From positions 1 to 32,693 of IMG/VR virus record IMGVR_UViG_3300032291_001375: 32,693 nt of DNA; one strand, written 5' to 3'. Position numbers and translations under genes: made by a program. Shown here piece by piece: positions 28,438 through 32,693 of this stretch. The stretch is from a virus. Every line of letters begins with the position of its first letter. The stretch's first letter is position 1. The notes under the pieces were generated by a model. The model saw nothing but the letters and a program-made list of their open reading frames with translations. It had not been told where the DNA came from and made no database searches.

Positions 28438-30497
28438 AAATAAATGCTGTTAAGTTCAAAGACAAAAAGTCCTTTGACAAGAACAAGAACAAGCCGAATG
28501 TTCGTGCGGTGCATGAGCCGTTTGGCATTATCGTGTTTGAAGATGATAAGCCAGTCACTCCTGATTCTTCCAAAGTATCGCAGGCATATCAGGTAGATGG
28601 TGCAGTAGACAACATACCTACGGGTCTTGCTATCCTTGTTGCTCCTGATTTGGGCGCAGCACAGGCATATTTGCAAAGCATGAAGGTAGTCGTTACTGAA
28701 ACCTTCCCGTTAACCAACACGCTATTCGTAGAAGTACCTGCCTTTGCCTCGTTTGATGAGTTCTATGCTGCGCTAATGAACACCAAATTATTTACGAGTG
28801 TAGAGCCTGACTACATCCAACCATTTGAAGTGAATGGTGATGCGTATACCTACGATGGACAATGGCACTTGCCGAACCTTAAAGCAAAAGAAGCATGGGG
28901 GTTGATTGATGGTGCTGCCTATGGTGAAGTGGCTGTGTTAGATATTGCCTGTGATGTTGACCATGAAGACTTGCAGGGCATGATTAGTAGCACATCATGG
29001 AACTGCGTAACGGATGCGGCTGATGTTCGCCCCGTGAGCGAGTTTGAAAGACACGGCACACCATGTTCAGGATTGATTTGTGCGGCAACGGACAACAACG
29101 TAGGGGTTTCCTCTTTGGGCAACAACAAACTGAAGGTTCAATTTCTGCACATTGGCTATGGATCAACAGCAGGTGGAAGCTTTGGCACATCAGATACCAT
29201 TGTTACACGGGCAATCAACAAGGCAATTGCTAATCCTAACTGCGTTGCTGTGTCGATGTCGTGGGGTGGTGGCGGTTCTTCAAGCTACCCACTATTTCAA
29301 AACGCAATGACAGCCGCAAAGACCTTTGGTCGTGGTGGAAAAGGCATTCCACTTTTTGCAAGTAGCGGAAACCAGAACAATCCTAACTTCACACAAGCAC
29401 CTGCTATCTATCCGATGGTGCATGCCGTTGGTGCATCAACGCAAACAAACTTGCGTGCATCATTTAGTAACTATGGACCAAAGACATTTGCTGCAACGCC
29501 CGGCACAGGATGCCCAACAACTGACCGCATGGGTGCATTTGGCTACAACGCAACAAGCAACTACACCAACTTCAGTGGCACATCTTGTTCATGCCCCGTT
29601 ATGGCTGCAATTGCAGGTAGCGTAATTCTTGCCAATCCTGCACTAACCGAAGCACAAGTATCGGATGTGATGCGTCAAGCTGCGCGAAAGACAGGCGGTT
29701 ATGTATACGATGCAAATGGCAAGAGTGCAGAACTTGGTTATGGTGTAATCGACATGTTTAGTGCGGTGACTATTGCAAAGAGTTTAGATGGTGGTAACCC
29801 AGTACCTGTGCCAACACCTGAGTTTAACCTGTTTGGTACAATCAGCACACCTGCAAATGCGGTTCAAGGCACAAGCATCAGCATCGTGTATTCAGTCAAC
29901 ATCGATAGACTATACACGAAAGATGTAACGACAACCGTGCAACTTACGTTCACGCGACCCGATGGTACAAAGTTCATCTTTTACACCGGTGATGTGACCA
30001 TACCTGCAGGTCAATTGGTAGCGACTATGACAACGCCATTTGGTTTGCCTAACAACGTAACAGGTAATTCTCAATTCTCACTGACCATCGACCCAAACAT
30101 GGTGATACTTGAGTTTAATGAGAATGATAACACCATAAGCACAGGCACGACCATTACCGCACTCAATCCACCAACGACAGGTGTAGATGCAGAAGTGAAG
30201 ATTAATAGCTTCACATGGCTTGACGCGAATCGTGTGCGTATCAACTACACCGTATTCAATCGCGGCAGTGTTGCCATAACAAGTTGGAAAGGGATATTCG
30301 GCTTTGAGGGTGCTGCACTTGGCACATGGAATAGAGCAGATAGAATTGCAGTAGGTAGTAGCATGTCATTTGGTAGCGTGATGTACTTGAATGGACTAAC
30401 GATGCCACGCAACTTTACCATTTCAATCGTTGCGGTTAATGGCTCACCCGATGCAGTAAGCAGCAACAACACTTCAACTATTTTGGTGACGCGATAA
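28434..30497 (+). CDS. Subtilisin-like serine protease in the head operon
   Basis: 687 residues. N-terminal residues about 60-130 look like an I9-type propeptide (SFDEFYAALMNTKLFTSVEP). The catalytic domain (about 150-450) has Asp170 in VAVLDIACDVDHEDL, His207 in RHGTPCSG, oxyanion Asn313 in ASSGNQNN, and Ser384 in NFSGTSCSCPVMAA, a full S8 set. After a Pro-rich hinge (NPVPVPTPEF) two Ig-like or CARDB-like domains follow (LEFNENDNTI, then DANRVRINYTVFNRGSVAI). There is no signal peptide. It is coupled by ATGA to the prohead protease. It could be a virion-borne host-surface protease or a capsid-maturation enzyme. Confidence 0.85.
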   Translation: MKINAVKFKDKKSFDKNKNKPNVRAVHEPFGIIVFEDDKPVTPDSSKVSQAYQVDGAVDNIPTGLAILVAPDLGAAQAYLQSMKVVVTETFPLTNTLFVEVPAFASFDEFYAALMNTKLFTSVEPDYIQPFEVNGDAYTYDGQWHLPNLKAKEAWGLIDGAAYGEVAVLDIACDVDHEDLQGMISSTSWNCVTDAADVRPVSEFERHGTPCSGLICAATDNNVGVSSLGNNKLKVQFLHIGYGSTAGGSFGTSDTIVTRAINKAIANPNCVAVSMSWGGGGSSSYPLFQNAMTAAKTFGRGGKGIPLFASSGNQNNPNFTQAPAIYPMVHAVGASTQTNLRASFSNYGPKTFAATPGTGCPTTDRMGAFGYNATSNYTNFSGTSCSCPVMAAIAGSVILANPALTEAQVSDVMRQAARKTGGYVYDANGKSAELGYGVIDMFSAVTIAKSLDGGNPVPVPTPEFNLFGTISTPANAVQGTSISIVYSVNIDRLYTKDVTTTVQLTFTRPDGTKFIFYTGDVTIPAGQLVATMTTPFGLPNNVTGNSQFSLTIDPNMVILEFNENDNTISTGTTITALNPPTTGVDAEVKINSFTWLDANRVRINYTVFNRGSVAITSWKGIFGFEGAALGTWNRADRIAVGSSMSFGSVMYLNGLTMPRNFTISIVAVNGSPDAVSSNNTSTILVTR

Positions 30498-30511
30498 TTT
30501 TGTTATCTTCG
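30483..30511 (+). promoter_or_regulatory. Promoter after the subtilase gene
   Basis: TTG (30483-30485), an 18-nt spacer and TATCTTCG (30504-30511), extended by CATCG, resemble the Bacteroidota consensus (one mismatch in the -7). It lies across the end of the subtilase gene (stop at 30497). Transcription would begin near 30518 and meet the terminator at 30561-30588 after about 70 nt. Confidence 0.5.
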
Positions 30512-30517
30512 CATCGT

Positions 30518-30588
30518 GGTGACACATTGAATAGTATTTAGGTTAGAGTATTTAAAAAGAAAGCCCCAAACGAGGGGCTTCTTTTTTT
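30518..30588 (+). ncRNA. Candidate small RNA of about 70 nt
   Basis: A promoter-like sequence ends at 30511 and a strong terminator ends at 30588, with no open frame of useful length between. That leaves a short untranslated RNA as the only product, unless the terminator is read through toward the scaffold and capsid genes. The transcript would end in the AAGCCCC/GGGGCTT hairpin. No known RNA family is recognised. Confidence 0.35.
30561..30588 (+). terminator. Strong bidirectional intrinsic terminator
   Basis: AAGCCCC (30561-30567) pairs with GGGGCTT (30574-30580) around the loop AAACGA, followed by C and T7 (30582-30588). The A-rich sequence on the left side also gives a U-tract for minus-strand transcripts. 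It closes the tail-protease operon and the minus-strand ribbon-helix-helix gene. Confidence 0.85.
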
Positions 30589-30605
30589 AACCAAAACAAT
30601 AACCA

Positions 30606-30737
30606 CTACAAAATACAAGCACGAACGTAATCGGCTATATTCATCTTAGATGCTTTTGCACTTTTAACTACAGCCTTGTATTGCTTCTCGGTCAATCGTG
30701 CTGATACTTTTTTCGCAAGTGTGTCTGCTGCTTTCAT
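30606..30737 (-). CDS. Ribbon-helix-helix DNA-binding protein, 43 residues
   Basis: Starts MKAADTLAKKVSARLTEKQY and ends SKMNIADYVRACIL. The strand VSARLTEKQY, followed by a helix, then a MNIADYVRACI helix, is the Arc/MetJ-type pattern of RHH regulators. It is the only minus-strand gene in the late region. It has its own promoter at 30762-30791 and ends at the bidirectional terminator. An inverted repeat (30777-30784 and 30820-30827) between it and the scaffold start is a candidate binding site, so it may control itself and the capsid genes. Confidence 0.7.
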   Translation of the reverse strand: MKAADTLAKKVSARLTEKQYKAVVKSAKASKMNIADYVRACIL

Positions 30738-30761
30738 AAATAAAGGTATTTAATTACCCCG

Positions 30762-30791
30762 CTAAGATAAAACAAATGTTGGATGTAACAA
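30762..30791 (-). promoter_or_regulatory. Promoter of the ribbon-helix-helix gene
   Basis: On the minus strand, TTG (30791-30789), a 19-nt spacer and TATCTTAG (30769-30762) match the consensus with one mismatch (A for T in TTTG). The predicted start is about 20-25 nt from the ATG at 30737. Confidence 0.6.
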
Positions 30792-30827
30792 AACAGGCTG
30801 ATTTCTACAATAGCCAAATATCCAACA
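30777..30827. repeat. Inverted repeat TGTTGGAT/ATCCAACA, candidate operator
   Basis: TGTTGGAT (30777-30784) and its exact complement ATCCAACA (30820-30827) are 35 nt apart. The left arm lies in the spacer of the RHH promoter, and the right arm ends directly before the ATG of the scaffold-like gene at 30828. The spacing suits looping or two separate RHH sites. Confidence 0.5.
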
Positions 30828-31418
30828 ATGTCAAACATCAAAGAACAAATCAAATCCGTATTCAACAAGTACGGCATTGACCCTTCAAGTGTTGGTATCA
30901 AGTTCGAAGAAGAAGCACCTGCGGCAGCTGAATTGAAGTTCGCAGTAGAAGGCACTTTGAGCGATGGTACTAAAATCTATTCTACCGCAAACGAGTGGGT
31001 AGTAGGCGTAGACATCTACACTCAAGACGCAGAAGGCAATCCAGTACCTGTGCCTGCGGGTGAATACATCCTTGAGGATGGTGTCACCAAAGTAGTAGTA
31101 GGCGAAGATGGTCTAATTGCTGAAATCGAACGCGAAGAGCAATCAACCGAAATGAGCAGCGAAGACCTCGTTGCCGTAATTGGTCAATTGTCTGAGCGCA
31201 TCGCAGCACTTGAAACCGAAAAGACTGAGCTTGCTGCTGCGGTTGAAACTGCAAAGAGCGAAGCACAGGCTGCTAAGACTGAACTCGCTTCAGTTAAAAA
31301 AGCACCGGCTGTACCTTCAGTTAAGTCACAAGAATTTAAAAAGAATGCTCAACCCGTGGTTGCATCGAATGGTAACTCATTCAGCGACTTCATGGAAAGC
31401 ATCCGTTCAAAAAAGTAA
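30828..31418 (+). CDS. Scaffold-like protein upstream of the capsid
   Basis: 196 residues. An N-terminal helix (MSNIKEQIKSVFNKYGID) is followed by a small beta domain (TLSDGTKIYSTANEWVVGVD, up to about residue 100), then a long coiled coil (LSERIAALETEKTELAAAVE) to about 160. A basic C-terminus ends FSDFMESIRSKK. A coiled coil with a basic tail just before the capsid gene is the standard layout of scaffolding proteins, whose tail binds the capsid shell. It is probably a substrate of the upstream prohead protease. Confidence 0.7.
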   Translation: MSNIKEQIKSVFNKYGIDPSSVGIKFEEEAPAAAELKFAVEGTLSDGTKIYSTANEWVVGVDIYTQDAEGNPVPVPAGEYILEDGVTKVVVGEDGLIAEIEREEQSTEMSSEDLVAVIGQLSERIAALETEKTELAAAVETAKSEAQAAKTELASVKKAPAVPSVKSQEFKKNAQPVVASNGNSFSDFMESIRSKK

Positions 31419-31448
31419 ATTAATTCACCTCATAAATTTTATTTAAAA

Positions 31449-32345
31449 ATGCCAACAACAACTTCACTCACCACCACCTATGCAGGTGAATTAGCTGGTG
31501 AAATCGTAGCAAAGGCACTCTTGTCAAACGTATCTGCACAGTACGTGACAATGAAGCCTAACGTACCTTACAAATCAGTAGTACGTAAAATTGATGACAC
31601 TGTAACATTTGCCGCAGGCACTTGTGATTTCACGCCAACAGGCACGATCACTTTGACTGAGCGCATCTTGACTTTGGAAGAATTCCAAGTTCAACGCCAA
31701 ATCTGCAAGAAGGATTTCTTCATTGACTGGACAACTGCTGATGTAATGTCAGGTCGTGTAAACACACAAATCCAAGACGCTATCATTGGTCGCTTGGTTG
31801 GTGGTATTGCTGCTGCTAACGAGACCATCATGTGGTCAGGTGTTAACGCAACTGCAGGTCAGTACGATGGTTTTGAAACTTTGATTAAGGCAGGTGGTTC
31901 AGGTGCTGTATCTGCAGGTTCAGGCGCATTGAACGACACTAACATCATCGCTACCATTTGGGATGTAATCAACACTGCTCCTGCTGCCGTAAAAGGTGCT
32001 GCTGAAAAGCCTGCACTTTACATGGGACAGGCTGCATGGGAAGCTTACATGCAAGCGCAAATTGCTGATGGCAATGGTTGGTACTTGACAGGTGGACCAG
32101 AGGTTAATCGTCGTTTCGTAGGAATGTACGAAATCTATGTGTGTCCAGGAATGACTGCAAACAACATCATCTTCTCTCAGCCAAGCAACTTGATGCTCGG
32201 TACATGGCAAGAGAACCAAATGAACGAAGTGTTCATCTTGGACATGCAGAACTTGGATGGTTCACAAAACGTTCGTTACGGTGCGCGTTTCTATCTCGGA
32301 GCGCAAATCGCGGTGGCTGAAGATATCACCTACTGGGGAGCATAA
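31449..32345 (+). CDS. Major capsid protein
   Basis: 298 residues, a typical size for an HK97-fold capsid protein. Landmarks are an N-terminal arm (LTTTYAGELAGEIVAKALLS), a loop-like strand pair (SVVRKIDDTVTFAAGTCDF), the spine-helix candidate around TQIQDAIIGRLVGGIAAANE, and late beta strands (NVRYGARFYLGAQIAVAEDI). It lies directly after the scaffold-like gene and before a hairpin terminator, consistent with high separate expression. No cross-linking or long cleaved N-terminal domain is evident; scaffolding is provided by the separate upstream protein. Confidence 0.85.
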   Translation: MPTTTSLTTTYAGELAGEIVAKALLSNVSAQYVTMKPNVPYKSVVRKIDDTVTFAAGTCDFTPTGTITLTERILTLEEFQVQRQICKKDFFIDWTTADVMSGRVNTQIQDAIIGRLVGGIAAANETIMWSGVNATAGQYDGFETLIKAGGSGAVSAGSGALNDTNIIATIWDVINTAPAAVKGAAEKPALYMGQAAWEAYMQAQIADGNGWYLTGGPEVNRRFVGMYEIYVCPGMTANNIIFSQPSNLMLGTWQENQMNEVFILDMQNLDGSQNVRYGARFYLGAQIAVAEDITYWGA

Positions 32346-32354
32346 TTAATAATC

Positions 32355-32378
32355 AAGGGGGTGTAACAGCCCCCTTTT
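32355..32378 (+). terminator. Hairpin after the capsid gene
   Basis: AAGGGGG (32355-32361) pairs with CCCCCTT (32370-32376) around an 8-nt loop, followed by more T. It lies between the capsid stop and the next ATG (32392). With the hairpin at 285-315 it brackets the neighbouring structural gene and may lower transcription stepwise after the capsid gene. Confidence 0.75.
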
Positions 32379-32391
32379 AAAACTATACAAA

Positions 32392-32693
32392 ATGGCTTGT
32401 GAATTAACCACAGGATTTACGCTCGGATGCCTTGAAGGTATCGGAGGTGTTAAAGAAGTATTGATTGCTAACTACGCAGACTTCGAAACAGGTATTACCT
32501 ATGGTGGTACTGATGGCGAAGTAGATGGATTGCCAACGGCAACTATCTATCGTTACGTTCCTTTCCGTAACTCAGGTTCATACATTGAAACAGTAAACAA
32601 AAACTTGGAAACAGGTACATTGTTTTTCTCTCAAGAAGTTGGATGGACTTTCGGTAAGTTGAACCAAGACATGCGCAACGAATTCTTGAACGT
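32392..32693 (+). CDS. Conserved phage structural protein, 5' part (continues at 1)
   Basis: First 100 codons of the 180-residue protein completed at 1-254. It begins MACELTTGFTLGCLEGIGGV and includes SGSYIETVNKNLETGTLFFS and WTFGKLNQDMRNEFLNVAKA. The MAC-L-TG-T-C-GG start followed by N-GT-FF-QE recurs in proteins encoded after the capsid gene in Bacteroidota phages. The start has A-rich sequence upstream and no Shine-Dalgarno. A structural or tail-tube-like role is inferred from position. Confidence 0.85.
   Translation, partial: MACELTTGFTLGCLEGIGGVKEVLIANYADFETGITYGGTDGEVDGLPTATIYRYVPFRNSGSYIETVNKNLETGTLFFSQEVGWTFGKLNQDMRNEFLN

Overview
The window is a complete tailed-phage genome, most likely a siphovirus of a Bacteroidota host. 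Bases 1-13 are identical to bases 32681-32693, and the gene cut at the right edge continues in frame at the left edge. The molecule therefore closes into a circle of about 32,680 bp carrying one intact 180-residue protein across the junction. Bacteroidota is suggested by three things: promoter-like sequences of the TTG-N18/19-TAnnTTTG type in every control region, starts preceded by A-rich sequence without Shine-Dalgarno motifs, and many proteins that resemble those of Bacteroidota phages. I see no integrase, excisionase or CI-type repressor, so a virulent life cycle is the simplest reading.

Leftward (minus-strand) block, 15458 down to 6340. This is the early and DNA-metabolism region. From its promoter outward it holds small hypothetical proteins, a small helix-turn-helix protein, a VRR-NUC nuclease, a replication initiator containing an iteron array (candidate origin), a replication-associated protein, an SSB-like protein with a DLPF tail, a tRNA-like gene, the large terminase, a Rad52-like annealing protein paired with a YqaJ-type exonuclease, and a chain of tiny genes coupled by ATGA overlaps. 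It ends at a hairpin terminator shared with the convergent rightward operon. An internal promoter at about 13.2 kb starts a leader of about 100 nt that could fold as a pseudoknot.

Rightward (plus-strand) block, about 15586 through the circle junction to 6250. It opens with a sigma-like regulator and a cysteine-rich protein. Next come a TerS-like protein, a tail-assembly-chaperone-like gene with a -1 frameshift site, a long fiber-like protein, tail completion and tail-tip proteins, the tape measure, a prohead protease, a subtilisin-like protease, a scaffold-like protein and the major capsid protein. After the junction follow two conserved structural proteins, the portal with a C-terminal extension, a connector, a nested lysis cassette (membrane protein, CHAP endolysin with signal peptide, spanin-like pair, holin-like protein) and a calcineurin-like phosphoesterase. 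A single minus-strand ribbon-helix-helix gene sits just before the scaffold and capsid genes.

Control logic inferred from sequence. Two strong-looking promoters at 15465-15530 point in opposite directions and overlap so closely that one polymerase should exclude the other. They would choose between replication (left) and morphogenesis (right). Hairpins around the capsid gene, the ribbon-helix-helix gene with an adjacent inverted repeat, and a promoter-terminator unit after the subtilase suggest further tuning of late expression. The most unusual items are the structured leader, the A11 tract at the portal domain boundary, the T9 frameshift that reveals an otherwise start-less gene, a possible AUA start on the sigma-like gene, the terminase split across strands, and a subtilase in the head operon.
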